NCBI RefSeq assembly: GCF_021261315.1
Contig: NZ_JAJSAX010000002.1
Span: 1 to 64,000, forward strand
Direction of reading: 5' to 3'
Source: Epilithonimonas sp. JDS
GTDB lineage: Bacteria; Bacteroidota; Bacteroidia; Flavobacteriales; Weeksellaceae
DNA: 64,000 bases
Below, one piece after another: positions 44,568 to 54,232 of the stretch; position 1 is the first letter of the stretch; each line of letters begins with the position of its first letter. A program made the translations under genes and the position numbers. The notes beneath the pieces are model-generated. The model had not been told where the DNA came from and did no database searches. It worked only from the letters and a program-made list of their open reading frames with translations.

Positions 44568-47500
44568 ATGAAATTTACTACCAAATCTCTTTTTGTTTTT
44601 GTGTCTGCAGGCATCAGTATTGGTGCTGCCGCGCAAAGTACAAATCTGAAAAAACAACAAGGCTACCTCGCTTCTCAAAAGAATGGAAGTATTTCTGTAC
44701 TGTCCCGCTGGAATTCTTTTAAACCAAAAGATGGGTACAAAGCTTTTGCTGATCCTCAACAAAAAATGTTAGCCCAAATGGGACTTTCAATACCAGAATC
44801 TAAAACGGCAAATAAGACCAACCAGTTCTATGGCGGCGAAGCCTACAAAGGCAACAATGTTCCTTATGCATCCATAACAGATGGTCTTGGCAATACTTAT
44901 ATTACTGGAGGAAGTTCAAATGAAAATCAGGCTTCCGGTGACTTCTTTACAATGAAGATCGGACCGGATGGACAGACAATTTGGCAAAAACGCGAGCAGG
45001 CTGCCCAGTTTGCTGTAGAATACGGAATGCAGATTGCGTTTGACAATGCCGGAAATGTCATAGTATCCGGCCTAAAGTGGAATGGAAATGATATGAATAT
45101 ACGGGTCATTAAATATGACACTTCCGGTTCTAAGCTTTGGGATACTACTTTTGACAATGGCAAACAAGGCCTTGATGTTCCAAACAGTCTCGCTACCGAC
45201 GCCAATGGAAACGTTTACATTACCGGAATTGCCTGGTCGGGAAATTCTATTGATTACGTCACTATCAAATACAACAGCAGCGGTTCTGAACAATGGCATC
45301 ACACAGAAAACCCTGCTGGTGGAGAAAGCTGGAATGAGGCAACAGCGTTAGCAGTGGACAACAGCGGCAATGTTTTGGTTACAGGCTACAGTCCCAATGC
45401 AGACGGCTGGCTGAATTATCATACCATTAAATATAACGCTGCCGGTTCTAAACTTTGGGAAAAGGCATATAATTATGAAAGCACCGATCCTGAGAATATT
45501 GCAGACGTCACCAACTCTGTGGCAAGGGCAATCACCAGCGACGGAGAAGGAAATGTCTATGTCACCGGAACTTTTGACACCTTCCTAAACCGAATAGGAA
45601 CCATCAAATATAATCCTGATGGAGAGCAGGAATGGATTCAGACTTACAGGTCTGACAGCGAATCAACAATGGGTTGGAAGGCAGGTCTTAAAAACAATAA
45701 ATTATATGTTGCAGGCAGTCACGCAGGCAGTTTTTCAGAAGACGGAACCGTTTTGCTGTCTTACAATCTCGACGGTACTCAGAATTGGGTGAAGGAAACC
45801 AGTGATCTTATCGAAACGAATAATGCGAAATTGACTTTTGATGCACAAGGTAATATTATAACGTCTGCCAATGGTATGACGCCAGGCGCTGAAGAATGGG
45901 AGCAGGATGTTGCAGCTCGTGCTTATAAATATTCGACGGACGGAGAACTTTTAGGGCGATCTGCTTTTGTAATTTCTACCACTACAGGAATGGCAACGAT
46001 GGGACAAATGGCTGGCGCGGGAACTGATGATAACGGCAATATTTATTTCTCTGTGAATTCCTATTACACTGAGAAAGGTGCAGTGTTCGAAACTGTAAAA
46101 TCAACTTTTGGTACAACAAGTCCTTCTACACAATGGAATGCCGTCTACACCAATCTTGGAACAAAAGATGCGACAATGTTGAATTCTTTTAATGATAAGA
46201 ATGGCAATACTTTTTCAACGGGTTCATATTTCAACTATGCCGATGGAATGCTTAACAACAACTATTTTCTTGTGAAGCACAATGCAGAAGGAAATATAGC
46301 GTGGGATGCCGTGTTTAATTCAGAAAATGGTAATGCTGCTGAAGGCATTGTGGCGAGAGCTGATGACAACGGAAACACTTATGTCTGCCTGTTGCCTAGT
46401 TTTGATCAGAATCCTCCAGCTTTGAAAGTCATAAAACTATCACCTGAGGGCAGTCAACTGTGGTCAAAGAACATCGAACTTTATAATGCTCAGGTTTATG
46501 TGATGGAACCTCAGGCAGACGGCTCTGTTTATCTTGGTGGTACGGCCAAAGAAACCGAAGGAAGTGCTTCCATCTCGTTTTTAGGAGTCAAACTGGCTGC
46601 TGACGGTTCTCTTGCGTGGAAAACTTATATGCCCGGAACCAGCGGAAACAACATCTACAGGATAAGTGCCGGAAAAGTTGATGCCAACAAACGTCTGATT
46701 CTCACCGGTGCACACGGCAGCGGCAGTTTCATCTCCGAAAATGTAAATCTCACAACAGTTCAGTTCAATGCAGACGGAACTCCGGGTTGGATGAGCTCTG
46801 TACCTGTTGACGGTTCATCTTCATATGGTACAGATCTTTATATTTCGAATGACAACAGCATCTACATCAATGGTTATGCAAAAAATAAAGAAACCTATGC
46901 TGATGACATTGTAACTGCAAAAATCAGCGCCACAGGAACTACACTTTGGAGCAAGACTTTTGGTGATACTGACAGAGACGAGCGTTCATATACCATAAAA
47001 CCTTTTTCCAGTGGAGATATTGCTGTGGTAGGTTACAGTCTTGCACTTAATGGCGATATTAATAATACTTTGGTAAAGTACAGCGCATCCGGTGATCAAC
47101 TTTGGGATTTTGCATCCGAAAACATGCGTTACTACAACGATTTCCATATTGATGCTTCTGATGTATGTTATATTATGGATCAGGTTCAAATTGATCCTTT
47201 TCCTCACAAAATATTCAATCAGCCTTTCCCTATTGCATCTTTGATTAAAGTTGATAAAAACGGACAGAACAAAGGTGAGACATTTTTTAACGGACCTGAA
47301 TATGCAGAGTTCTTCGGAAAAAAACTTATTCCGCATTCTGATGGCAGACTTTTGCTGGCGGGCAGTGCGAGTAACCAATCGTTTTTCAGCGGACTATACT
47401 TTTTCGAAACTGAACACGATGCCACTCTTGGACTTTCGGATAACTTAAACGCTTCCTCAACTCAGGATATATTGGGACAAAACTATCCAAATCCGGTTTC

Positions 47501-47720
47501 AAATACTACGACAATACCATTTACACTTCTCAATAGTGGCAAGGTGGTGATCAAACTTTACAGCACTCTAGGCAGCCAGATCAGCGTCATAGCAAATGCT
47601 GTTTATCCTTCCGGCAGAAACACCGTAACTTTTGATACTAAAGATTTGCCAGCAGGATTATACTTTTACCAGTTAGAATCATCAGGCATTAAGCAAGCTA
47701 AAAAGATGATCATTAAATAG
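44568..47720 (+). CDS. T9SS-secreted beta-propeller (SBBP-repeat-like) protein
   Basis: The 1050-residue protein begins with a signal peptide (MKFTTKSLFVFVSAGISIGAAAQ). The long body contains at least a dozen SBBP-like units built on 'D..GN.Y.TG' and 'YN..G...W', for example ITDGLGNTYITGG, TDANGNVYITG and NSGNVLVTG. They predict one or two beta-propellers. The last about 80 residues are a type IX secretion sorting domain, with LGQNYPNPVSNTTTIPF, GSQISVI, LPAGLYFYQLES and the ending KKMIIK. The protein should be secreted or surface-attached. Ligand unknown. A short GTCAACAC direct repeat lies upstream. Confidence 0.9.
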   Translation: MKFTTKSLFVFVSAGISIGAAAQSTNLKKQQGYLASQKNGSISVLSRWNSFKPKDGYKAFADPQQKMLAQMGLSIPESKTANKTNQFYGGEAYKGNNVPYASITDGLGNTYITGGSSNENQASGDFFTMKIGPDGQTIWQKREQAAQFAVEYGMQIAFDNAGNVIVSGLKWNGNDMNIRVIKYDTSGSKLWDTTFDNGKQGLDVPNSLATDANGNVYITGIAWSGNSIDYVTIKYNSSGSEQWHHTENPAGGESWNEATALAVDNSGNVLVTGYSPNADGWLNYHTIKYNAAGSKLWEKAYNYESTDPENIADVTNSVARAITSDGEGNVYVTGTFDTFLNRIGTIKYNPDGEQEWIQTYRSDSESTMGWKAGLKNNKLYVAGSHAGSFSEDGTVLLSYNLDGTQNWVKETSDLIETNNAKLTFDAQGNIITSANGMTPGAEEWEQDVAARAYKYSTDGELLGRSAFVISTTTGMATMGQMAGAGTDDNGNIYFSVNSYYTEKGAVFETVKSTFGTTSPSTQWNAVYTNLGTKDATMLNSFNDKNGNTFSTGSYFNYADGMLNNNYFLVKHNAEGNIAWDAVFNSENGNAAEGIVARADDNGNTYVCLLPSFDQNPPALKVIKLSPEGSQLWSKNIELYNAQVYVMEPQADGSVYLGGTAKETEGSASISFLGVKLAADGSLAWKTYMPGTSGNNIYRISAGKVDANKRLILTGAHGSGSFISENVNLTTVQFNADGTPGWMSSVPVDGSSSYGTDLYISNDNSIYINGYAKNKETYADDIVTAKISATGTTLWSKTFGDTDRDERSYTIKPFSSGDIAVVGYSLALNGDINNTLVKYSASGDQLWDFASENMRYYNDFHIDASDVCYIMDQVQIDPFPHKIFNQPFPIASLIKVDKNGQNKGETFFNGPEYAEFFGKKLIPHSDGRLLLAGSASNQSFFSGLYFFETEHDATLGLSDNLNASSTQDILGQNYPNPVSNTTTIPFTLLNSGKVVIKLYSTLGSQISVIANAVYPSGRNTVTFDTKDLPAGLYFYQLESSGIKQAKKMIIK

Positions 47721-47741
47721 TTTTAATTACTAAATAAATCG

Positions 47742-47774
47742 AAGGCTTTGGGTAAATATCCAGAGCCTTTTTTT
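47742..47774 (+). terminator. Terminator of the T9SS protein gene
   Basis: AAGGCTTTGG, eight bases, then CCAGAGCCTT (one G-U pair) and a T run. Confidence 0.8.
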
Positions 47775-47802
47775 GTTTATGCAGTATAAAAATTTAAATT
47801 TG
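47772..47802 (+). promoter_or_regulatory. Promoter of the TPR-HTH regulator
   Basis: TTTG at 47772-47775 and TAAATTTG at 47795-47802 match both Bacteroidota elements with 19 bases between. The -7 box ends only seven bases before the first possible ATG (47810), so the ATG at 47819 is favoured. Confidence 0.65.
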
Positions 47803-47818
47803 AACTATTATGCTGAAG

Positions 47819-49291
47819 ATGAACAAAATAAATACTGTAATACTTCTTTTTTTAATTTTAATATTTGCCGTTTCCTGCAACAAGGAAAGTCATGAAACTA
47901 TCATTAATAAGACTCATTCTTTAAATGATGAATCAACCAATTACAGGAATCTCGGCGATGAGCAGTGGCATCTTGGAAATTATCAGGAAGCACTCAACTA
48001 TTTTACAAAGGCTTATAAAAAAGTAAAAGCATCCGGTGACGAAAAAGAAACCGCAACCCTCCTCAATAATCTTGGATTGGTACACTGGCGGCTGGAAAAC
48101 AATACCGCCGCTATGGAATGCTATACAGAATCTGCCGCACTGGCTGAAAAAAACGGAATGACCAGGCTTTTGGGTCTTACTAACACGAACAGGGCATTAA
48201 TATTAAAAGAGCAAAGAAATTTTGAAGCGGCATTTACCCAAAATAATGAAGCCATCAGATTGTTCAGAGAGATTGACCAACCCAAAGATCTGGCGGTTGC
48301 TTACAACAATCAAGGACAGATCTACCGCTATTCCGGAGCGTATGATGAGGCTTTGAAATTCTATCTTTTATCTTTAGAAGAATGTGAAAAAATCAACAAC
48401 AAAGAAGGTAAAGCCATTGCTTACCAAAACCTCAGCAACATCTACGCTAAACAGGGCAATAAAAAAGAAGCGCTAAACGCCGCACGGAAATGCCTGGAGC
48501 TGAGCTATCTGGTTAAAAGTAAAGTCCGCATCAGCGAAGGTCTTGAAGAACTTTCCCACAATTACGATCTATTTAAAATGCCGGATTCCGCATTATATTA
48601 TTTCAAAAAACATAATGAGGTGGAAAAAAGTATTATGCAGGCCAATCAAAGTAAAATCCTGTCTCAATATCAGGCCAACTTAGGAATTGAAGTGAAAAAC
48701 CTCAGAATTAAAAATCTTCAGAATGAGAAAAAAATCACGAATGACCGCGTAATATTCATCGGAGCCTGCGCCATCATCGCATTGCTTATTTCTGCATTTT
48801 TTGTTTACCGCTATCTTTCTGTGATCAAATTCAGAAAAAAACAACTGGAATTAGAACTTGAAAATTCGAAGCAGCTGATCCAGATAAAAGAAGAAGATCT
48901 TAAAACCTATATCATAGATCTCACGCATAAAAATAATATCATCAGCCAGCTCCAGGAGCCAGACAAAGAAATTACAGATATTGACTACGACGTGAGTGAA
49001 CTGCTTGAACAGAAAATAATAACCGATGATGGCTGGGACAAATTTAAAAAACGCTTTGCAGAAATATACCCGGATTTTTTCAGCAAAATAAAGAAAAGCG
49101 GCATTCCTGTGACCGAGGCAGAAGTCCGCATATTGGTTCTGATGACCTTAAAACTCAATGGCAACGAGATGGCAAATACTCTTGGCATTTCGCCCCAAAG
49201 TGTGCGAGCGTGCAAGATGAGACTCAAGAAAAAACTGCAGCTCAGCAATTATGAATCTGTAGAAATGTATCTACAGAACATTTTTTCCTAG
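47819..49291 (+). CDS. TPR-repeat membrane regulator with C-terminal HTH
   Basis: The protein has 490 residues from the ATG at 47819; the ATG at 47810 adds three. The N-terminus is a lipoprotein-like signal or anchor (ILIFAVSC). About five TPR units (about 40-265) follow, each with the N-G-Y/A-L pattern, for example YRNLGDEQWHLGNYQEALNY. A membrane helix (about 310-330) leads into a coiled coil and a C-terminal LuxR-type helix-turn-helix (EAEVRILVLMTLKLNGNEMA, then NTLGISPQSVRACKMRLKKK). This is a common Bacteroidota design in which periplasmic TPRs sense and the cytosolic HTH acts. It is separated from the preceding T9SS gene by a terminator. Confidence 0.85.
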   Translation: MNKINTVILLFLILIFAVSCNKESHETIINKTHSLNDESTNYRNLGDEQWHLGNYQEALNYFTKAYKKVKASGDEKETATLLNNLGLVHWRLENNTAAMECYTESAALAEKNGMTRLLGLTNTNRALILKEQRNFEAAFTQNNEAIRLFREIDQPKDLAVAYNNQGQIYRYSGAYDEALKFYLLSLEECEKINNKEGKAIAYQNLSNIYAKQGNKKEALNAARKCLELSYLVKSKVRISEGLEELSHNYDLFKMPDSALYYFKKHNEVEKSIMQANQSKILSQYQANLGIEVKNLRIKNLQNEKKITNDRVIFIGACAIIALLISAFFVYRYLSVIKFRKKQLELELENSKQLIQIKEEDLKTYIIDLTHKNNIISQLQEPDKEITDIDYDVSELLEQKIITDDGWDKFKKRFAEIYPDFFSKIKKSGIPVTEAEVRILVLMTLKLNGNEMANTLGISPQSVRACKMRLKKKLQLSNYESVEMYLQNIFS

Positions 49292-49296
49292 ATATT

Positions 49297-50079
49297 CTAG
49301 TCCAAACTCCTGTCCAAATGCACATATCCACCGTCCACATGGATCAGCTGGCCTGTGGTGTGAGACGATTTTTCAGATAAAAGAAATGCTGCCATATTCG
49401 CAATTTCCTCCGAAGTTGTCATTCTCTTTCCGAGAGGGATTTTTGAAGTAATGCTTTTCAGTTTTTCATCCGGATTTTCAAATGTTGAGATCCACGATTC
49501 ATAAAGTGGTGTCCAGGCTTCCGCAACGATGATGGCATTGACACGGATGCTGTAGGGCAAAAGCTCAACTGCCCATTCTCTTGTCAAAGCATTTCTGGCT
49601 CCATTTGCTGCGGCGTAACCGGATGTTCCGCCTTGTCCGGTTTCAGCAGTTTTGCTGCCAATATTTACGATTGCGCCTTTGCTTTCTTTGAGATAAGGAA
49701 GTGCGTGATGCACCAAAAGATAATAGTGCACTACGTTTTTGTGATATGAATTTAGGAAACCTTCGTACGATCCATTTTCAAGACCTACTCCATCGTTGAC
49801 ACCTGCATTATTCACGATTCCATCTATTTTACCGTGTTTCTTTACAACTTCATCGATAGCTTTTTTGCATTCTTCGGGTTGGGAAAGTTCGGCTGTTACA
49901 AAGTCGGCTTTTCCACCAAAATCCAGGATTTCCTGAACGGCTTTTTTGTTGTCATCTTCATTTCTGCCGATGATTATTGGCAATGCATTTTCTTCAGCCA
50001 AAACATTGGCAATACCTTTTCCGATGCCTTTTGCGCCGCCGCTTACGATAATTATTTTTTGGTCGAGATTTAAATTCAT
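49297..50079 (-). CDS. Short-chain dehydrogenase, probable L-fucose dehydrogenase
   Basis: The 260-residue SDR is predicted to oxidise L-fucose to the lactone, the first step of the non-phosphorylating fucose pathway. The nucleotide loop is SGGAKGIGKGIA, the NNAG motif is at 90-93, and the active-site Ser142 and Tyr155 are present. The usual catalytic Lys of YxxxK is Asn159 here (YAAAN). Substrate assignment rests on the operon: an amidohydrolase, FAH-type enzyme, second SDR and FucP are upstream on the same strand. The start is four bases after the amidohydrolase stop. Confidence 0.75.
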   Translation of the reverse strand: MNLNLDQKIIIVSGGAKGIGKGIANVLAEENALPIIIGRNEDDNKKAVQEILDFGGKADFVTAELSQPEECKKAIDEVVKKHGKIDGIVNNAGVNDGVGLENGSYEGFLNSYHKNVVHYYLLVHHALPYLKESKGAIVNIGSKTAETGQGGTSGYAAANGARNALTREWAVELLPYSIRVNAIIVAEAWTPLYESWISTFENPDEKLKSITSKIPLGKRMTTSEEIANMAAFLLSEKSSHTTGQLIHVDGGYVHLDRSLD

Positions 50080-50082
50080 AAT

Positions 50083-50907
50083 TTATAAATTGTAAAATTC
50101 AATTGCATTTCCTGAGAAGAAAAGCTGCTGTTCAGTTTGTGTAAATTGGCTGACATATTTTAAAATTAATTCAATCCACAAAGCATAATTTCCGCCCAAC
50201 AACATCACAGGCCAGTCGCTTCCGAAAACCAAACGTCTGATTCCGAATTGTGAAAATATGAAATCCAGAACTTCAAAAATTTCTTTTTCATTAATATAAT
50301 TCCAATTTCCCTGAGTTAAAAGTCCCGAAATTTTGCAATAGACATTAGGGTTTTGAGCTAATTCTGAAATGTTAATTTTCCAGCTTTTTAAATCATTTGT
50401 TTTCAGATTAGGCTTTCCGCAATGATCCAGAATGAAAGGCTGATCCGGCAATTTCTCAGAAAGTTTCACGGCGTCAGAAAGCTGATCCTGTCTTAATAGA
50501 ATATCGAAAGTGTAATCATATTTATGCAAAGCAGCGATTCCGTTAAAAACATTTTCTTTCAGTAAAAAACCAATTTCTTCTCCTTCAGCAACGTGCCTGA
50601 AACCTTTGATTAGTTTTTCGGACTGATAATTTTGAAGCGATTCTTCAATATTGTCTGAAGCTAAATCAATCCAACCGACGACAGCTTTAATAAACGGATT
50701 TTCTTTAGCTAAATTTAATAAAAAAGCTGTTTCCTCATCACTTTGACTTGCCTGCACAGCAATACAGCCTTCTACTCGATTTTCCTCGATGAACAAAGAA
50801 AAATCTTCTGACAGAAAGTCATTTTGGATGACGTTCATATCTTTCGTAATCCAGCTATCCCGAATCGGATCAAATTTCCAAAAATGGACGTGAGAATCGA
50901 TAATCAT
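50083..50907 (-). CDS. Amidohydrolase, probable L-fuconolactone hydrolase
   Basis: The 274-residue TIM-barrel amidohydrolase of the fuconolactonase type begins MIIDSHVHFWKFDPIRDSWI. It has the metal-site H-x-H, RHVAEGEE, FILDHCGKP and GSDWPV motifs. It is predicted to open L-fucono-1,5- or 1,4-lactone to L-fuconate in the cytosol. It lies between the FAH-family gene and the dehydrogenase gene in one operon, with a gap of only three bases to the dehydrogenase gene. Confidence 0.85.
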   Translation of the reverse strand: MIIDSHVHFWKFDPIRDSWITKDMNVIQNDFLSEDFSLFIEENRVEGCIAVQASQSDEETAFLLNLAKENPFIKAVVGWIDLASDNIEESLQNYQSEKLIKGFRHVAEGEEIGFLLKENVFNGIAALHKYDYTFDILLRQDQLSDAVKLSEKLPDQPFILDHCGKPNLKTNDLKSWKINISELAQNPNVYCKISGLLTQGNWNYINEKEIFEVLDFIFSQFGIRRLVFGSDWPVMLLGGNYALWIELILKYVSQFTQTEQQLFFSGNAIEFYNL

Positions 50908-50946
50908 TTTTATCAGTTTCTGAGATGAAATTTATATTAAAATGAT

Positions 50947-51798
50947 TTATTCTCCGTGAGCTTTTACTTTTTGGATGCTGCTTCCCAGACCTTCAATTCC
51001 TAATTCTACAACATCTCCCGGTTTCAAATACCAAGGTTCAGGTTTTTGCCCCAAACCAACACCAGCAGGCGTTCCCGTACTGATAATATCTCCCGGAAGC
51101 AAAGTCATAAACTGACTGATATAGCTCACGATAAAAGGAATATTAAAAATAAGATTAGAAGTATTTCCGTCTTGCAGCATTTGTCCATTGACCTTCAGCC
51201 ACAAGCGTAAATTATGAACATCTTCAATCTCGTCCGGCGTCGCAATGAAAGGACCAATCGGCGCAAATGTATCGCAGCTTTTTCCTTTTACCCACTGTCC
51301 GTTTCTTTCTAGTTGAAAAGCTCTTTCGCTGTAATCGTTGTGCAAAACGTAGCCGGCAACGTGCTCCAGCGCATTTCCCTCAGAAACATAACTTGCTTTT
51401 TTACCGATGACAATTGCCAGTTCAACTTCCCAGTCGGTTTTTGTACTGGTTTTAGGAATGATCAAATCATTGTTCGGACCAACAATTGCAGTCGTCGCCT
51501 TAAAAAACAAAATAGGTTCATGTGGAATCGGCGCGTTGGTTTCTGCTGCGTGATCTTTATAATTCAATCCGACACAGATTATTTTTGATGGTCTTGCTAA
51601 AGGTGAACCCAATCTTTCGTCGGGAGAAATTTCCGGTAGATTCTGCGTATTAATTTCAGATTTTAAATTTTCTATGGCATCGCCGGAGAAGAAGTTTTCA
51701 TCGTAATCTTTTACCAAATGCGAGACGTCATATCTTTTATCGTTAATAATGACGCCCGGTTTTTCCTGTCCCGGTTTTCCGAATTTTATTAATTTCAT
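50947..51798 (-). CDS. Fumarylacetoacetate hydrolase-family enzyme, probable 2,4-diketo-3-deoxy-L-fuconate hydrolase
   Basis: The 283-residue FAH-family enzyme has the metal-binding Glu/Asp set in ICVGLNYKDHAAET, TDWEVELAIVIGK and HNDYSERAFQ, plus the TGTPAGVGLGQKPEPW motif near the C-terminus. In this pathway the enzyme cleaves 2,4-diketo-3-deoxy-L-fuconate into pyruvate and L-lactate. It follows the SDR gene by 11 bases. Other acylpyruvate hydrolases share these motifs, so the substrate comes from context. Confidence 0.82.
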   Translation of the reverse strand: MKLIKFGKPGQEKPGVIINDKRYDVSHLVKDYDENFFSGDAIENLKSEINTQNLPEISPDERLGSPLARPSKIICVGLNYKDHAAETNAPIPHEPILFFKATTAIVGPNNDLIIPKTSTKTDWEVELAIVIGKKASYVSEGNALEHVAGYVLHNDYSERAFQLERNGQWVKGKSCDTFAPIGPFIATPDEIEDVHNLRLWLKVNGQMLQDGNTSNLIFNIPFIVSYISQFMTLLPGDIISTGTPAGVGLGQKPEPWYLKPGDVVELGIEGLGSSIQKVKAHGE

Positions 51799-51809
51799 TT
51801 TTGATTTTT

Positions 51810-52574
51810 TTAGTTATTTAAAGTTGTAAAACCACCGTCAATTGGATAATCTACACCAGTGATAAATGAAGCTTCGTCACTGCAAAGAAAAAGAGCGAGA
51901 GAAGCCACTTCCTCAGGCTGAGCCATCCTTCCGATGGGTTGGGTTTTGGATAATTTTTCAAACATTTCTTCGATGTTGTCAGGATAATTTTTCTGTAAAA
52001 ATCCATCTACGAAAGGCGTATGTACACGAGCCGGAGAGATTGAGTTGCAACGGATATTATCATTAATATAATCTTTAGCAACACTCATTGTCATTGCTTT
52101 TACCGCGCCTTTTGCAGTACTGTAGGCAAAACGGTCAGGAATTCCTACCAATGCAGCAATGGAAGCCATATTAATGATCACACCACCACCAGATTTTCTA
52201 ATCTGCGGAATCGCAGCAAAAAGACAATTGTAAACGCCTTTGATGTTGACATTGTAAACTCTGTCGAAATCTTCTTCCGAAGTTGTGTCCGCTTTTCCTA
52301 TATGTGCAATTCCGGCATTATTTATTAGAATATTAATTGCTCCAATTTGATCGAAAACGTCTAAAACCTCTTTTTGTTTTGAGACATCACAGGCGTAAAC
52401 TGTAGCATTTCCTCCTGCATTATTTATTTTTTCAAGCGTTTCCTGTCCGTTTTGTTCTGTAATTTCGAGAATATGAACTTCTGCTCCATTGGCTGCAAGC
52501 TGAACCGCAATCGCTTGTCCAATTCCGCTTCCGCCGCCTGTTACAACTGCTTTTTTATTTTTTAATGAAAACAT
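51810..52574 (-). CDS. Short-chain dehydrogenase, probable 2-keto-3-deoxy-L-fuconate dehydrogenase
   Basis: The 254-residue SDR has the nucleotide loop VTGGGSGIGQAIA, NNAG (85-88) and the full catalytic set Ser138, Tyr151 and Lys155 (YSTAK). It would oxidise the C4 hydroxyl of 2-keto-3-deoxy-L-fuconate, producing the substrate for the FAH-family enzyme encoded directly downstream. The substrate is inferred from operon context; the fold and cofactor class are certain. Confidence 0.8.
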   Translation of the reverse strand: MFSLKNKKAVVTGGGSGIGQAIAVQLAANGAEVHILEITEQNGQETLEKINNAGGNATVYACDVSKQKEVLDVFDQIGAINILINNAGIAHIGKADTTSEEDFDRVYNVNIKGVYNCLFAAIPQIRKSGGGVIINMASIAALVGIPDRFAYSTAKGAVKAMTMSVAKDYINDNIRCNSISPARVHTPFVDGFLQKNYPDNIEEMFEKLSKTQPIGRMAQPEEVASLALFLCSDEASFITGVDYPIDGGFTTLNN

Positions 52575-52654
52575 TTATGTAATTAATTAAATGATTAAAA
52601 TAATTTTTTAAGACTCAAGATTATTCTCCAAGATATTTAGATTACCATTAATCA

Positions 52655-53932
52655 TTATGACGACATTTTATTTCTAAACCTTAGTGAAAATAAAAGCACG
52701 ATGACAAAACACAATAATGGAACAGCATAAGAAAAATGAATATTCCCAGAAATATCTGTGATTTTGCTTGCCAAAGGCGGTATAACTGCGCCGCCGACAA
52801 TTGACATAATTAATAAACTGGAGGCAGGTTTTGTGTCCGGTCCTGCGCCTTCGATTCCCAAAGCAAAAATAGTTGGAAACATTATGGACATAAAAAATGT
52901 CAGCGCCACAAGTGCATACAAGGTTGAAATTCCCGATCCTAGAATTACCCAAATGCTGAGAATAATACTGATGATGCTGTAAATCATCAATAGTTTTTGG
53001 GGCGAAATATATCTCATCAGAAAAGTTCCTGCAAAACGCCCGATCATAAATAAAAATCCTGCGACACCAGCATAATATTTAGCTTCCTGACCCTTCATAT
53101 TAATTGCGTCTTCTGCAAAAACCAAAAGAAAACTGAAGATATAAATCTGTGCCCCGATGTAAAAAAACTGAGCTAGCACACTCCAACCGACATTTTTTAC
53201 GCCCAAAACCTGCAGAAAATTTTTAGATGACTTCTCCTTATTTTCAGTAACATCAGGTAGTTTTACGAATAAGAATAAAAACATCACCAGCAAAATGATA
53301 ATGCCCAATATGATGTACGGTCCTTTCACGAGTGAAGTTTCTGCCTGAATGTAGGCCAGTTTTGCTGTCTGATTGAGCGTGGCAATTTCATTCTGTGATT
53401 TTGGTTCGTCACTTAAAATAAAAATACCGCCAACAATTGGAGCGACAGAGGCTGCCAAACCATTGAACGACTGGGCAAAGTTTAATCTTTGTGTTGCCTT
53501 TTCCGGTGCACCCAAAATAGTGATGTATGGATTTGCCGCAGTTTCGAGTATTGCCAAGCCGCACGATAATATGAAAAGTGCACCAAGGAAAAATGGGTAA
53601 CTAATCGTATTGGCTGCGGGAACACACATAAAACAGCCGGCTGCAAAAAAGAACAAACCGACAAGAATTCCGGTTTTGTAACCATACTTCTGAATAATTA
53701 ATCCGGCGGGAATTGCAAGTAAAAAATACGCTGCAAAAACAGATGAATCTACCAACGAAGCCTGGAAATGATTGAGCTGAAAAGCACTTCGCAAATGTTT
53801 GATCAGAATCGGATCCAGATTATGGATGAAACCCCAAAAGAAAAACAAACTCGTGATGAGAATGAGTGGAAAGCTGTAGTTCCTCTTTCTGGCTGCAGAA
53901 AGAAACGAATTTTCCGATTGGACATTTTTCAT
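52655..53932 (-). CDS. fucP: L-fucose:H+ symporter FucP (MFS)
   Basis: The 425-residue, 12-helix MFS transporter of the FucP type is predicted to import L-fucose. The signature stretches are FFFWGFIHNLDPILIKHL, SSVFAAYFLLAIPAGLIIQK, LAILETAANPYITILGAPE and RLNFAQSFNGLAASVAPIVG. It is the first gene of the fucose operon on this strand. A related sugar, such as L-galactose, cannot be excluded. Confidence 0.9.
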   Translation of the reverse strand: MKNVQSENSFLSAARKRNYSFPLILITSLFFFWGFIHNLDPILIKHLRSAFQLNHFQASLVDSSVFAAYFLLAIPAGLIIQKYGYKTGILVGLFFFAAGCFMCVPAANTISYPFFLGALFILSCGLAILETAANPYITILGAPEKATQRLNFAQSFNGLAASVAPIVGGIFILSDEPKSQNEIATLNQTAKLAYIQAETSLVKGPYIILGIIILLVMFLFLFVKLPDVTENKEKSSKNFLQVLGVKNVGWSVLAQFFYIGAQIYIFSFLLVFAEDAINMKGQEAKYYAGVAGFLFMIGRFAGTFLMRYISPQKLLMIYSIISIILSIWVILGSGISTLYALVALTFFMSIMFPTIFALGIEGAGPDTKPASSLLIMSIVGGAVIPPLASKITDISGNIHFSYAVPLLCFVIVLLFSLRFRNKMSS

Positions 53933-54199
53933 TGGTTGGTTTGTTAATTATTGATTGGGGGTCAGATGAAAATGAAAAGTTTAATCCAGTTCACAATTTA
54001 TTTTAAAATAAAATTTCATTAATTCTGATTGAAAAAATTCAAACTTTCCTATTTTTTAAAATTATATATATTTTCCGGATTAATGTTACAGGACGGTACA
54101 AGACAGTTGAAATACAACGCTGTTCGGTTGAGAATTTACAAATCTTTATTTCCACTTTTAAATTCAAAAAAAGGAGATGAATAGCGCTGAGAATAACGC
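53933..54199. other. AT-rich gap upstream of fucP without a recognised gene
   Basis: This should hold the fucose operon promoter and any regulator site. No TAnnTTTG match in minus orientation and no convincing palindrome was found. A short AT-only palindrome (TTTATTTTAAAATAAA) lies near 54000. Confidence 0.4.
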
Positions 54200-54230
54200 A
54201 TAAAAAAACAACCAAATCATTTTTGGTTGT
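54200..54230 (-). terminator. Minus-strand intrinsic terminator of an unassigned short transcript
   Basis: ACAACCAAA, a five-base loop, then TTTGGTTGT (54208-54230). On the minus strand it is followed by a run of seven T. No annotated gene on the minus strand ends here, so it belongs to a short, otherwise unannotated transcript. Confidence 0.7.
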
Positions 54231-54232
54231 CC

